64,000 nucleotides of DNA from G963677915 sp963677915. Its GTDB lineage: Bacteria; Bacillota; Clostridia; Lachnospirales; Vallitaleaceae. The notes under the pieces were generated by a model. The model was given only the letters and a program-made list of their open reading frames with translations. It was not told the DNA's origin and did no database searches. Location: contig CAXXGE010000030.1 of assembly GCA_963677915.2 (NCBI GenBank), positions 1 to 64,000 on the forward strand, written 5' to 3'. The translations under genes and the position numbers were made by a program. Below are positions 9,013-17,523 of the stretch, piece after piece (position 1 is the first letter of the stretch; every line of letters starts with the position of its first letter).

Positions 9013-10639
9013 TTATAGTTTTGCTGCCTGCATGAGTACAGGAACAACCTGTTTCTTACGCGAGAATACATCAGCAAGGAAGATGCTCTGGTCCTCCCTG
9101 CCCATTTTGAAGGCATTTTCGGCAATCCACCGGGCGTCACCCGTTGCAATCAACTCCGTTCCTCCTACGACCACATCCGTTACCATGACGATAGCCAGAT
9201 CAAATGATTGGCTCTGACACATCTCATTCATCTTACTGACTACATCCGGATAGATTTCATAGAAGCCGTCAAAGTCGCTGGTGTAAATCTGGGAAATCAT
9301 GACCCTGTATTTGCCGAATGCGAAGCGCTTCATGTCCCCGTTGATAAGCTCTGGAATCTTGCTGTGGTCGAGTGTTGAACCTGCCTGGATGACCTGCATG
9401 CCGTGCATGGAGATGTCAAGGTTGGCTATGACCGCGAGCATCCTGGCCATCGCCTCATCCTCAGGTGTACAGGTCGGAGATTTGAAAATAAGTGTATCCG
9501 AAAGAATCGCACTCAGCATGATGACTGCCATCGACTTGGGAATGGGCACGTTCTTTTCCAGGTACATCTTGGCTATGATGGTGGATGTGCAGCCCACCGG
9601 CTCGGCTCTGAAAAACAGCGGCGATACGGTGTTGATATTGGCAATCCTGTGGTGGTCGATCACCTCTAGGATATTCAGTTCCTCTATGCCATCGATGGAC
9701 TGGTTCGCTTCGTTGTGGTCGACAAGGATGACCTTCCTCTTTTTGTAATCCACAAGGTTGGCCAATCGACATGATGCCTTTGACAAAGCCTTCTTCGTTA
9801 ACGACAGGGAAGTGGGTGTACTTGGAAGTCACCATGTTCTCCTTCACGTCGTCGATCGTCTCGTAGGTCATGAAATATTCAAGATCTTCCTTGTGTACCA
9901 TGTTGCCTACCGGGACCGTCTGATTGATGACTTTCATGATCGAGCACAGGGATATGCCGGTGGCGAAAACGTTGGCACCATTGGCTGCTACTGCAAGGTC
10001 TTCCTCACCCGCAACATTGGCTACAACGATATGACCCGAACCGGTATCCATTGCAGCGCCTTTCAGATACGTCTTTACATCGCAGAACAGTACATCATCC
10101 CTCTCAAGCTGCTCATCCTCCGCCAAATCCTCGAAAAGTCTGACGGCACCCTTTATGTTTCCTTCAGGCACATTCCCATGAATGATTTCAAGGCCGAAAG
10201 CCTGTATAAGATTCTCAAAAGGCGTGTTGGAATGGCTGAGCACATCGGCACCTTCCATATTAAGGTAGTAAGGTATGATATCCGAGATGGAGACAATACC
10301 GATCAAATGCTCATAGGCGTCAACGACCGGCAGCGAACGGCCTGCCTGTCTTGTCAGCGTTTCGAAGGCCTTCTTCACCGAGTCGGTCTCCTTCAAGGTA
10401 TCTATAGGTGTCAGTTCAAGGTCGTATACCTTCGAATGCAGCTTCTCCCTTATTTCAGGCACTTCCAGCAGCGCTTTCTCAAGAATGAACTGGGTTTCGT
10501 GGGACAGCTTGCCGAGGGCAATAGGCTCGTAATTGACCCCCTGATCAAGCTGGTTTTTCAGATGGGCATACGCGATTGCCGAACAAATCGAGTCCGTATC
10601 CGGGTTTTTATGTCCAAAAATAAATACTGTTTCACTCAT
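9013..10639 (-). pseudogene. Manganese-dependent inorganic pyrophosphatase with CBS and DRTGG domains, one frameshift
   Basis: This DHH-family enzyme hydrolyses pyrophosphate to phosphate in the cytoplasm. The start at 10639 (MSETVFIFGHKNPDTDS) is preferred because AAAGGGG lies 8 bases upstream. Residues 1-60 begin the DHH domain. Then come CBS, DRTGG and CBS modules (for example GRSLPVVDAYEHLIGIVS), which in this class bind adenine nucleotides. The frame breaks at about 9768-9778 after GIMS. It resumes with RLANLVDYKKRKVILVDHN, the DHN motif, and then EVIDHHR. The inferred original TCGCGA is now TCGA, a two-base loss or its +1 equivalent. The DHHA2 domain ends the protein. This may be a sequencing error. 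Confidence 0.88.
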
Positions 10640-10641
10640 TA

Positions 10642-10700
10642 TCCATACCCCTTTCAAGTTGTATCTTTCTATATGTCTTTATTTTACAGAAGATGCATGC
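10642..10700 (-). promoter_or_regulatory. Putative promoter of the pyrophosphatase gene
   Basis: On the minus strand TTGTTT, a 17-base spacer and TAAAAT lie upstream of the start codon, followed by the AAAGGGG ribosome site. The match is only moderate. The promoter would also drive the binding-protein/kinase/regulator genes downstream, which begin 8 bases after the pyrophosphatase stop. Confidence 0.35.
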
Positions 10701-10753
10701 AATAAACAACCACCAAGAAACACACTTATGTCTAGATATTTTGCAAGTTTATC

Positions 10754-10782
10754 TTGACAAGCTTGCACTTTTATAATACAAT
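10754..10782 (+). promoter_or_regulatory. Sigma-A-type promoter of the ammonium transporter operon
   Basis: TTGACA at 10754-10759, a 17-base spacer and TACAAT at 10777-10782 form a near-consensus promoter. Transcription would start near 10789, so the transcript opens almost exactly with the first leader hairpin. Confidence 0.75.
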
Positions 10783-10790
10783 AACTGTAA

Positions 10791-10875
10791 TTCGGCGTTG
10801 TTGCCGAAACGATGTATCATAGACAATGAGGTCTATACAGGACGCTTCTGCGCGTTTTTGTATAGGCCTTTTTTT
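10791..10875 (+). promoter_or_regulatory. ANTAR-type antiterminator leader with overlapping intrinsic terminator
   Basis: Hairpin 1 (10791-10808) is a perfect 6-bp stem TTCGGC/GCCGAA with a six-base loop GTTGTT. Hairpin 2 (10819-10836) is a 6-bp stem ATAGAC/GTCTAT with the six-base loop AATGAG, which has A at position 1 and G at position 4. A terminator follows: AGGTCTATACA (10829-10839) pairs with TGTATAGGCCT (10859-10869) and runs into seven T's (10869-10875). The terminator 5' strand reuses the 3' strand of hairpin 2, so the two exclude each other. Tandem hexaloop hairpins overlapping a terminator are the known target of ANTAR RNA-binding regulators. Loop 1 lacks the usual A1. No ANTAR protein is encoded in this window. 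Confidence 0.7.
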
Positions 10876-10894
10876 CAATGTTTGGAGGGCTAAA

Positions 10895-12103
10895 ATGTCA
10901 AATGTAGTTATTAATTCAATGTGGGTTCTTGTTGCAAGTATTCTTGTATTCATTATGCACGCAGGCTTTGCAATGGTTGAAGTCGGTTTCACCCAGTCGA
11001 AAAACGCGGTCAATATTATAATGAAGAACTTTGTCACGGTTTCGGTAGGCGTCATTTGCTTCTATATCTTTGGATTCGGTCTCATGTATGGCACGGATGC
11101 TGGGGGAGTGTTCGGCAGCGACCTGTTCATGCTGGTGAATGCACCTGTCGAGACCGCGGGCATCAATTTCAATGTTTTCTTCTTTTTCCAGGCCATCTTC
11201 GCTGCCACATGTGCGACAATCGTATCCGGTGCAATGGCTGAAAGAACGAAGTTTATGTCCTATGTAGCGTTTGTGTTCATTGCAACACTCTTTATCTATC
11301 CATTGATTGGACACTGGATCTGGGGCGGCGGCTTCCTTGCCGAGAAGATTGGTTTCAGGGACTTCGCAGGCGGCACAGCCGTTCATGCAGTCGGTGGTTT
11401 CTGTGCATTTGTTGGTGCCAAGATGGTCGGCGCACGTGAAGGCAAGTACAAAAAAGGCACATCCCATGCGATTCCAGGCCACAACATTCCGCTTGGCGCA
11501 CTTGGTGTATTGATCCTCTGGTTCGGCTGGTTCGGTTTCAATCCGGGATCAACACTGGACATCACATCTTCTGCTACAGCGCATGCAGCTATCACCACAT
11601 TGCTTAGCGGCGCGGCAGCCACATTCTCTACTATGGTTCTGAGCAACCTCCGTTACGGCAAGCCTGACGCAGCGTTGACGCTGAATGGTGCTTTGGCTGG
11701 CCTTGTGGGAATTACTGCAGGCGCTAACCAGATCCCCTTCATAGGAGCGATCATCGTCGGATTTTTTAGTGGCATCATCATGCTTTTTGCGGTAGAATAT
11801 ATAGATCAGAAGGTAAAAGTCGACGACCCTGTTGGTGCAATATCTGTACACGGTGTCTGCGGTGTCTTCGGTACTTTGTCTATCGGCTTGTTATCTGTTG
11901 ACGGCGGCCTGTTCTATGGCGGCGGCATCAGCTTATTCCTGTCACAGCTGGCAGGCGTTGCAATTGTAGCCGTTACGGCAATCACCCTTGCCTACGTTTC
12001 ATTCAAGCTGCTTGACCTTGCTCTCGGACTGCGCGTTGAAAAGCACGAAGAAATCCACGGTCTCGACACAATGGAACACGGCATATCCGCTTACATGGAC
12101 TGA
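10895..12103 (+). CDS. amt: Ammonium transporter
   Basis: This Amt/MEP/Rh channel imports ammonium and is 402 residues long. The start at 10895 (MSNVVINSMW) follows GGAGGG. The upstream extension runs through the terminator and is not coding. About 11 hydrophobic helices are visible. The conserved pore histidines sit in FAGGTAVHAVGG and AISVHGVCGVFG. The gene lies behind the antitermination leader and 29 bp before a PII gene, the standard amt-glnK pairing in which PII blocks the channel when nitrogen is plentiful. Confidence 0.96.
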   Translation: MSNVVINSMWVLVASILVFIMHAGFAMVEVGFTQSKNAVNIIMKNFVTVSVGVICFYIFGFGLMYGTDAGGVFGSDLFMLVNAPVETAGINFNVFFFFQAIFAATCATIVSGAMAERTKFMSYVAFVFIATLFIYPLIGHWIWGGGFLAEKIGFRDFAGGTAVHAVGGFCAFVGAKMVGAREGKYKKGTSHAIPGHNIPLGALGVLILWFGWFGFNPGSTLDITSSATAHAAITTLLSGAAATFSTMVLSNLRYGKPDAALTLNGALAGLVGITAGANQIPFIGAIIVGFFSGIIMLFAVEYIDQKVKVDDPVGAISVHGVCGVFGTLSIGLLSVDGGLFYGGGISLFLSQLAGVAIVAVTAITLAYVSFKLLDLALGLRVEKHEEIHGLDTMEHGISAYMD

Positions 12104-12132
12104 CAACAAGTTAATTACAAGGAGGAATCATC

Positions 12133-12483
12133 ATGGCTGATAAAATGACTAAAATCGATATTATTACACGTCCTGCGAAGTTTGAGGAACTGAAAGAGGC
12201 GCTCAACGAAATCGGCATCACAGGTATGACTGTGACTCAAGTACTTGGCTGCGGCATCCAGAAAGGTGTCACCGAGATGTATAGAGGTGTACCCCTTGAG
12301 ATCAACCTGCTGCCAAAGGTTCGTATAGAGACCGTTGTATGTGAAGTACCTGTGGATCTCGTAGTAGAGACTGCCAAGAAAGTGCTTCGCACCGGACAGA
12401 TCGGCGACGGTAAGATATTCATCTACCCTGTAGAGAACGCCATCAAGATCCGTACCGGCGAAGAAGGCGTCAAAGCATTATAA
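12133..12483 (+). CDS. glnK: Nitrogen regulatory PII protein without the uridylylation tyrosine
   Basis: This is a 116-residue PII signal protein with RBS AAGGAGG. The T-loop region is VTEMYRGVPLEINLLPKV. Aligned on YRG, the position of E. coli Tyr51 is Leu55, so uridylylation is not expected. The B-loop GQIGDGKIFI and the C-terminal RTGEEG are intact, so ATP/ADP and 2-oxoglutarate sensing should remain. Encoded with the ammonium transporter, it most likely gates that channel. The symbol glnK is by context; glnB is equally defensible. Confidence 0.93.
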   Translation: MADKMTKIDIITRPAKFEELKEALNEIGITGMTVTQVLGCGIQKGVTEMYRGVPLEINLLPKVRIETVVCEVPVDLVVETAKKVLRTGQIGDGKIFIYPVENAIKIRTGEEGVKAL

Positions 12484-12497
12484 TACTGCAATATTTT

Positions 12498-12525
12498 AGG
12501 GAGCTGTTTGACCAGCTCCCTTTTT
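12498..12525 (+). terminator. Terminator between the PII gene and tag
   Basis: A perfect 9-bp stem AGGGAGCTG/CAGCTCCCT with a six-base loop is followed by five T's. It lies 15 bases after the PII stop and directly abuts the convergent tag stop codon. Confidence 0.88.
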
Positions 12526-13085
12526 CATTGCATTTTTTCTTTAAAGTCGCAGTCATCCATATGGTCATCGACGATTCCTACCGCCTGCAGGTACGAATAG
12601 ACGATGGTCGGACCGACGAATCTGAAGCCTCTTTTCTTAAGGTCTTTCGATATTTTTTCAGACAGCTCCGTCGATACAGGTATGTCACTGCTGTTCTTCC
12701 ACCTGTTTCTGATCGGCCTGCCGTCCACGAATTGCCAGATGTACGTGTCGAAGGCACCGAACTCGCGCTGCACAGCCAAAAAAGCCTTCGCATTGGTTAC
12801 CGCACTCTCGATCTTCAGCCTGTTTCGTATGATGGAGGGCTCCTGCAGAATGTCTTCAATCGTTTCCCGGCTGAAAAGCGCCACTCTTTCAGGATCGAAT
12901 TCTGCAAACAGCCTTCTGTAGCCCTCCCTTTTCTTAAGGACGGTCATCCAGCTCAGTCCCGCCTGGGCGCCTTCGAGCACCAGGAATTCATAATGAATCC
13001 GGTCGTCATGGACGGGTTTCCCCCACTCCTTGTCGTGGTAATCGATCATCAGGGGATCGTCCCCTGCCCAAAAACATCTATTCAT
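12525..13085 (-). CDS. tag: DNA-3-methyladenine glycosylase I
   Basis: This base-excision enzyme removes 3-methyladenine from alkylated DNA. The start at 13085 (MNRCFWAGDDP) has the RBS GGGAGGT, giving 186 residues. The N-terminal Cys in NRCFW and the His in IDYHDKEWG match two of the four zinc ligands known in Tag. The C-terminal His and Cys in DDHMDDCDF match the other two. It is a monocistronic gene facing the PII terminator and divergent from pgsA. Confidence 0.95.
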   Translation of the reverse strand: MNRCFWAGDDPLMIDYHDKEWGKPVHDDRIHYEFLVLEGAQAGLSWMTVLKKREGYRRLFAEFDPERVALFSRETIEDILQEPSIIRNRLKIESAVTNAKAFLAVQREFGAFDTYIWQFVDGRPIRNRWKNSSDIPVSTELSEKISKDLKKRGFRFVGPTIVYSYLQAVGIVDDHMDDCDFKEKMQ

Positions 13086-13163
13086 AAGACCTCCCGTCCT
13101 TGTCGACATTTTCTTCTGCTTCATTTATACTTAAGGTAATATATGCAAAAGGAGGCTGACACT

Positions 13164-13703
13164 ATGAAGCATCTGCCCAACATACTTACCATCATCCGAC
13201 TTTTTCTTGTACCGCTTTTCGCTGTCGTCTTCTTCAGCGATTCTGCCAATGCGCACAACTATGCCCTGGCCATCTTCCTGCTTGCCGGCGCCACCGATGT
13301 GCTTGACGGCAAGATAGCCCGAAAGTACAACCTCATCACCAAGGTAGGCACCGTCCTCGATCCTCTGGCCGACAAGCTGATGCTGCTGACGGCGCTGACG
13401 TGCCTCACGATTGACGGCACCCTGCCCATATGGGTTCTGGCTATTGTCATTGCCAAGGAATGCTACATGATTCTGACGGGCCTTTACATGTATTTCAAAA
13501 AAACGAAAATGGTCATCCCGAGCAACATATTCGGCAAGGCTGCCACCGTGATCTTCACACTGGCTGTCGTCTTGCTGATACTCCTGCCAGACAGCAATGC
13601 AGGCCTGGCAGTCGCAATACTTGCCATCACGTTGAAATTCACCGCTCTTGGCAGTTACATCTTCCACTACAACAAACACCTGAAGCCCGGCGCCCGGAGG
13701 TGA
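13164..13703 (+). CDS. pgsA: CDP-diacylglycerol-glycerol-3-phosphate 3-phosphatidyltransferase
   Basis: This membrane enzyme makes phosphatidylglycerophosphate for phosphatidylglycerol synthesis. The start at 13164 (MKHLPNILT) follows AAAAGGAGG, giving 179 residues. The CDP-alcohol phosphotransferase motif D-G-x2-A-R-x8-G-x3-D-x3-D is complete at DGKIARKYNLITKVGTVLDP followed by LAD. Four to five hydrophobic helices fit the family. The SRAP gene starts 5 bases after the stop. Confidence 0.93.
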   Translation: MKHLPNILTIIRLFLVPLFAVVFFSDSANAHNYALAIFLLAGATDVLDGKIARKYNLITKVGTVLDPLADKLMLLTALTCLTIDGTLPIWVLAIVIAKECYMILTGLYMYFKKTKMVIPSNIFGKAATVIFTLAVVLLILLPDSNAGLAVAILAITLKFTALGSYIFHYNKHLKPGARR

Positions 13704-13708
13704 TGTGA

Positions 13709-14389
13709 ATGTGCGGACGCGTCACCCTGGAATTCGATTTGCAGACACTCAAGGAAATCCTTACCTCAGCCTACCATGTGGGCCAGATGACAATCGACGA
13801 TTACAGCCCCAGGTACAACATCTCACCCGGACAGCCGTTGCTCTCCCTGCTTGGCGATGACGACGGCACCCGGGCAGGCTGGCTGAAATGGGGCTTCATC
13901 CCTTCATGGGCCAAGTCGGAAAACGAAGGCTACAAGCACTTCAACGCAAGAAGTGAAAGCGTGGCAGAAAAACCAATGTTCAAGGATGCCTTTGCACACA
14001 GGCGTTGCATCGTCATGGCCGGCAGCTTTTATGAATGGCAGCATACCGGCAGCACGAAGCAGCCCTACAGGATCCAGCTCAAGGACCAGCCCCTCATGCC
14101 CATGGCCGCCATCTGGACACCCTATAGCAGTGCCGACGGCAACAAAACATACAGCTGCGCCATTCTGACGACGGATTCCAATGACAAAATCAGGCGCATC
14201 CATCCGAGAATGCCCGTCATTTTAAGACATGAGGAAATCAACACATGGCTTTCTACGCCTTCTGCCGATTTGGAAAAACTTCAATCGCTGATGAGGGGCT
14301 ATGATCCGCTGCAGATGACCATGTACCCGGTCAGTTCCTTGGTGAACAGTACAAAAGTGGATTCCCCAGAGTGCATCGAAGCCCTATGA
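13709..14389 (+). CDS. SRAP (HMCES/YedK) abasic-site processing protein
   Basis: This 226-residue protein belongs to the family that crosslinks to abasic sites in single-stranded DNA through its N-terminal Cys2. The start MCGRVTLEF exposes Cys2 after removal of Met, as required. NARSES, GSFYEW (active-site Glu) and HPRMPVIL (catalytic His) are all present. The RBS GGAGGTG overlaps the end of pgsA, so the two are co-transcribed. The 3' end overlaps the convergent ArAE-like gene by six bases. Confidence 0.93.
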   Translation: MCGRVTLEFDLQTLKEILTSAYHVGQMTIDDYSPRYNISPGQPLLSLLGDDDGTRAGWLKWGFIPSWAKSENEGYKHFNARSESVAEKPMFKDAFAHRRCIVMAGSFYEWQHTGSTKQPYRIQLKDQPLMPMAAIWTPYSSADGNKTYSCAILTTDSNDKIRRIHPRMPVILRHEEINTWLSTPSADLEKLQSLMRGYDPLQMTMYPVSSLVNSTKVDSPECIEAL

Positions 14390-15340
14390 CAGGGATTCAG
14401 CGAAATCGGATTTGATCTCTATGAAATGCCCGATATCGTTTAGAAACTGATAAAGAATAGCCCGATGTTCGAAAGCCTCCCTTGTCTCAGGCAATGGGTG
14501 GCTTTTATATTTTTCCCTTATATCGGCCAGCTCACTTAGCAGCTGCTGGCCTGTATTGGATTCATGGAATTCGTCAGATACTCTAAGCAGAAAGGCTTTG
14601 ACGACATAGGCTTCATCCACAGCTGCCGTTTTATGGCCGAAATACTTCTGCATTTCCTTCAGCCTTATATATTGGGCCTTTCTCATCGTAAAATAGGACG
14701 CGTAATAGCTGTTGTCCTTAAGCAGGCTGTTGTTCATATATTGATAGGAGAGGTCTCTGCCGCCGTTGATTGTTTCTTTGAGCTCCTTCAGCATCGCTAG
14801 TCTTTCATCCTGTTTCTGCTCATCAAGGATGTGTTCTGCCATCGTCCTGAGCAGCCGGATCATCAACGTCTCCGTCTTTTTCTGGAATAGCTTGATTTCC
14901 TTTTCATAATTGGGCATGTACAGGTTCATCAGAAGCGCGATCAGCACACCGATCGCCATCAGGTACACTTCATTCAGCATGGCGCCCACTGTCAGCATGC
15001 CGTCCGCATAAATATGGGTGACCAGAACCACACTCGGAATCATCACCCTTTCCAGATCCAGGAATATCGTCATCGGTATGAAAAGCAGGAGAAAGAAAGC
15101 CAGCACCCAGATTTCGAAGCCGACCAGATAGAACAGGACACCCGCCAGAAACACAGCCAGAATGGCAGCCATGAAGCGTTTGAATCCCGAAACGATGGAT
15201 TCCCTTTTTGTCTGCAGAATGCTCAGCATGGCGATCACGCCGCTGGAAAGTGCATAGTCAAGTCCAAGGGCGCTGGCTATGAGTATGGCCAGCATGGCAC
15301 CGACGATCAGTTTTATCGTATTGATTGCTTGGTATTTCAT
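14384..15340 (-). CDS. Aromatic acid exporter (ArAE/FUSC-like) family membrane protein
   Basis: This is a 318-residue protein. The first 150 residues contain about six hydrophobic helices arranged like the ArAE_1/DUF939 membrane domain (for example SGVIAMLSILQTKRESIV). The rest is a charged, helical cytoplasmic domain of the ArAE_1_C type. The family is thought to export small organic acids, but a substrate has rarely been shown. It follows the TraX-like gene by 14 bases with the RBS GAGAGGC, so they form an operon. Confidence 0.85.
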   Translation of the reverse strand: MKYQAINTIKLIVGAMLAILIASALGLDYALSSGVIAMLSILQTKRESIVSGFKRFMAAILAVFLAGVLFYLVGFEIWVLAFFLLLFIPMTIFLDLERVMIPSVVLVTHIYADGMLTVGAMLNEVYLMAIGVLIALLMNLYMPNYEKEIKLFQKKTETLMIRLLRTMAEHILDEQKQDERLAMLKELKETINGGRDLSYQYMNNSLLKDNSYYASYFTMRKAQYIRLKEMQKYFGHKTAAVDEAYVVKAFLLRVSDEFHESNTGQQLLSELADIREKYKSHPLPETREAFEHRAILYQFLNDIGHFIEIKSDFAESLS

Positions 15341-15354
15341 ATGAAACAGCCTCT

Positions 15355-16017
15355 CTATAATAGAATTCTAATCAAGCACAGTAAGGCGATATGGGCAGGA
15401 TAGAAAACATAACCGACCCATTTGTTCAACTTGACCGCACTTTCCCTGTACTGTAGCGTCACGATTGTCATCATGCCGAAGTAGCTAAGCGCCTGGATCG
15501 CATTCCCGGTGACCAGGAGGGCTGCAACCGTCAAAACCGTGTAGGCTACCAGCATTTTCCCGCTGTTGTTCATGAACAGGTAGAATAAAAGGATCATGAC
15601 AAGGCCGTAGGTGCTGTAGGAAAAGGCGAATGACGGCCATGAGTGGATGACCACCTCAGGCAGTACAATCATAAAGGCTGCAAGGAAGGTTTGCTTCTTT
15701 TCCCATAGCCACAGCATCAATAAGGCATAAGCAAAGAAGAGCATCACATTGAAATGGAACGGCTCCATTGTAAATTCATAGTTCAGATACATATAGGGCC
15801 ACTGGGCCAATGCTCCGAATAGGAACAGCCTCGACAGGTATCTTTTCCTGTTGTGGGTTTTGGTGAATCCAATCGCCAATTGGTAGGCAAAAATGGGAAA
15901 AGCTATCCTTCCGATGACCCGCAGCACAATCAGCTGGGGCAGCAAAAGAACACCTATATGGTCGATCGCCATCGTCACCATCGCAATTAGTTTCAGTAAA
16001 TCGTTTCTTCTGTTCAT
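15355..16017 (-). CDS. TraX-family membrane protein
   Basis: This is a 220-residue polytopic membrane protein. The start at 16017 (MNRRNDLLKLIAMVTMAIDH) has the RBS GGAGGG. TraX proteins related to F-pilin acetylase begin with this same LKLIAMxTMxIDHIG pattern. About seven hydrophobic helices are visible. Chromosomal members in Firmicutes are common and their acyl acceptor is unknown. The gene is divergent from the methyltransferase and co-directional with the ArAE-like gene. Confidence 0.87.
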   Translation of the reverse strand: MNRRNDLLKLIAMVTMAIDHIGVLLLPQLIVLRVIGRIAFPIFAYQLAIGFTKTHNRKRYLSRLFLFGALAQWPYMYLNYEFTMEPFHFNVMLFFAYALLMLWLWEKKQTFLAAFMIVLPEVVIHSWPSFAFSYSTYGLVMILLFYLFMNNSGKMLVAYTVLTVAALLVTGNAIQALSYFGMMTIVTLQYRESAVKLNKWVGYVFYPAHIALLCLIRILL

Positions 16018-16106
16018 GCCTGATCCCTCCGCCTTTTCTACAATATATTCTCTCATATTATCGGTTAATATGATATAATGAATTTGATTGGAGGTGCTGT
16101 TATACA

Positions 16107-16808
16107 ATGTATTCAACCATTTTAGAACATTACGATGAACTCTTTCCTTTGGATATAAAAGCTTTGGATTTCGCTGTTTCAGGAGCTCCAAATGCGCAAA
16201 GTTACCTCGACATAGGCTGTGCGACCGGCATCCTCGGCGAAGCCATCAAAGACAAGGGCCACAAGGTCGTCGGCGTCGATTTCGACAAAGCCGTCATCGA
16301 AAAGGCCCAGTGCAGAAGGTGCATCATGCTGGAGTTCAAGGCGGTCTCCCCTTCCATGCTGGACTTCGATATGGCTGACCACAGCTTCAACCAGGTCCTG
16401 TGCTTCAACAACACAATCGCCAGGCTGCCCAACGAGATGGCCATCCAGAATCTGGTCAAGAAGACAAAGGACCTGCTCAAGGACAACGGACTTTTCAAGG
16501 GACAACTGTACAATTATGACTGGCTTCTTTCCGAAGGCATAGGCGAGCTGCCAGTGATCGAAACCGATGCTGTCACTTTCAGGCGCCAGCACCGGCTTGA
16601 GCAGCAGTTCCTTGAGTGTTATACCGTGCTGAGCCGCAAGGACAACGAGACGAACGTTTCGGCCTGCCTGCCGCTTTTCCCGATCAAGAGGAATCAAATT
16701 GAAGCCATCCTCAGGGAGGCTGGCTTCAAAAAGATTACTTTTTATGATGATTTCGACAGAACGCCTTTTACAGGCAGTTCAGACATATTGGTATTCGAGG
16801 CCCGGTGA
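16107..16808 (+). CDS. Class I SAM-dependent methyltransferase
   Basis: This 233-residue enzyme has the SAM-binding motif I YLDIGCATGILGEAI near residue 35 and the acidic end of strand 2, VVGVDFD. The RBS is GGAGGTG. A TATAAT box lies about 35 bases before the start. The substrate cannot be read from the sequence. The 3' end abuts the convergent pirin stop codon with no gap. Confidence 0.82.
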   Translation: MYSTILEHYDELFPLDIKALDFAVSGAPNAQSYLDIGCATGILGEAIKDKGHKVVGVDFDKAVIEKAQCRRCIMLEFKAVSPSMLDFDMADHSFNQVLCFNNTIARLPNEMAIQNLVKKTKDLLKDNGLFKGQLYNYDWLLSEGIGELPVIETDAVTFRRQHRLEQQFLECYTVLSRKDNETNVSACLPLFPIKRNQIEAILREAGFKKITFYDDFDRTPFTGSSDILVFEAR

Positions 16809-17510
16809 TCACCGGGCTTCTTTCATTTCTATTATGAGGTAATGGCTTTGCGTGACCGCTTCGAGCTCGAAGCCTTCCGCCTGGATCTCCGCTGCATCGC
16901 CCTGCTCCAGAAGCTCGCCATCCAGCCTTCCCGAACCTTCCGCCTGGATGAGGTAGACCTGGCGTCCTTTTTCCAAAGGATACGCCAGCTTCATGCCCGG
17001 CTCAAGCTCGGCTACATGGATATCCACATCCTGGTGCAGTCTGATTGGTGCATCTCCACCGACAGGCGACACGGCATGAAACCACTTGTTCTGCCTTTCG
17101 GCGGCATCATAGCGCAGGTCGCCATACTGGGGTTCATGGCCTTTTGCGTCAGGCAGGATCCATATCTGCAGGGAGTGAATCGTTTCCTTGCTTTCGTTCA
17201 GCTCCTCGTGGAAGACACCGGTGCCGGCGCTCATATACTGGAAATCGCCCCTTGTCAGCGTCTTCCTGTTGCCCATGGAATCGCCATGGGTGAGTGCGCC
17301 TTCAAGCACATAGGTGACGATCTCCATATCCCTGTGCGGGTGCATGTCGAAACCGGTATCGCCTGCGATATAGTCATCGTTCAGTACCCTTAGAACACCA
17401 AAGTTCATATTGTCTGAATTATGGTAATTGGCGAAAGAAAAATGGTATCTCGCACGAAGCCATCCAAAATCCGCCTTGCCCATTTCTCTTGCTTTTATGA
17501 TTCTTGTCAT
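16809..17510 (-). CDS. Pirin-family bicupin protein (YhaK/quercetinase-like)
   Basis: This is a 233-residue two-cupin protein. The start at 17510 (MTRIIKAREMGK) is preferred over a GTG at 17519 because AAGGAAG lies at normal distance only from 17510. Metal ligands of the first cupin are visible in MHPHRDMEIV, HGD and GVFHEE. Family members are metal-binding and some have quercetin dioxygenase activity. It is encoded 13 bases after a MarR regulator, a common pairing for electrophile or quinone stress genes. Confidence 0.9.
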   Translation of the reverse strand: MTRIIKAREMGKADFGWLRARYHFSFANYHNSDNMNFGVLRVLNDDYIAGDTGFDMHPHRDMEIVTYVLEGALTHGDSMGNRKTLTRGDFQYMSAGTGVFHEELNESKETIHSLQIWILPDAKGHEPQYGDLRYDAAERQNKWFHAVSPVGGDAPIRLHQDVDIHVAELEPGMKLAYPLEKGRQVYLIQAEGSGRLDGELLEQGDAAEIQAEGFELEAVTQSHYLIIEMKEAR

Positions 17511-17523
17511 TATGATCACTTCC

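Noticed and set aside
9758..10705. 315-codon plus-strand frame opposite the pyrophosphatase
   Set aside because: Antisense shadow; it also runs through the divergent promoter region.
10826..10894. Upstream extension of the ammonium transporter to 10826
   Set aside because: It would translate the terminator hairpin; the GGAGGG site and the family N-terminus support 10895.
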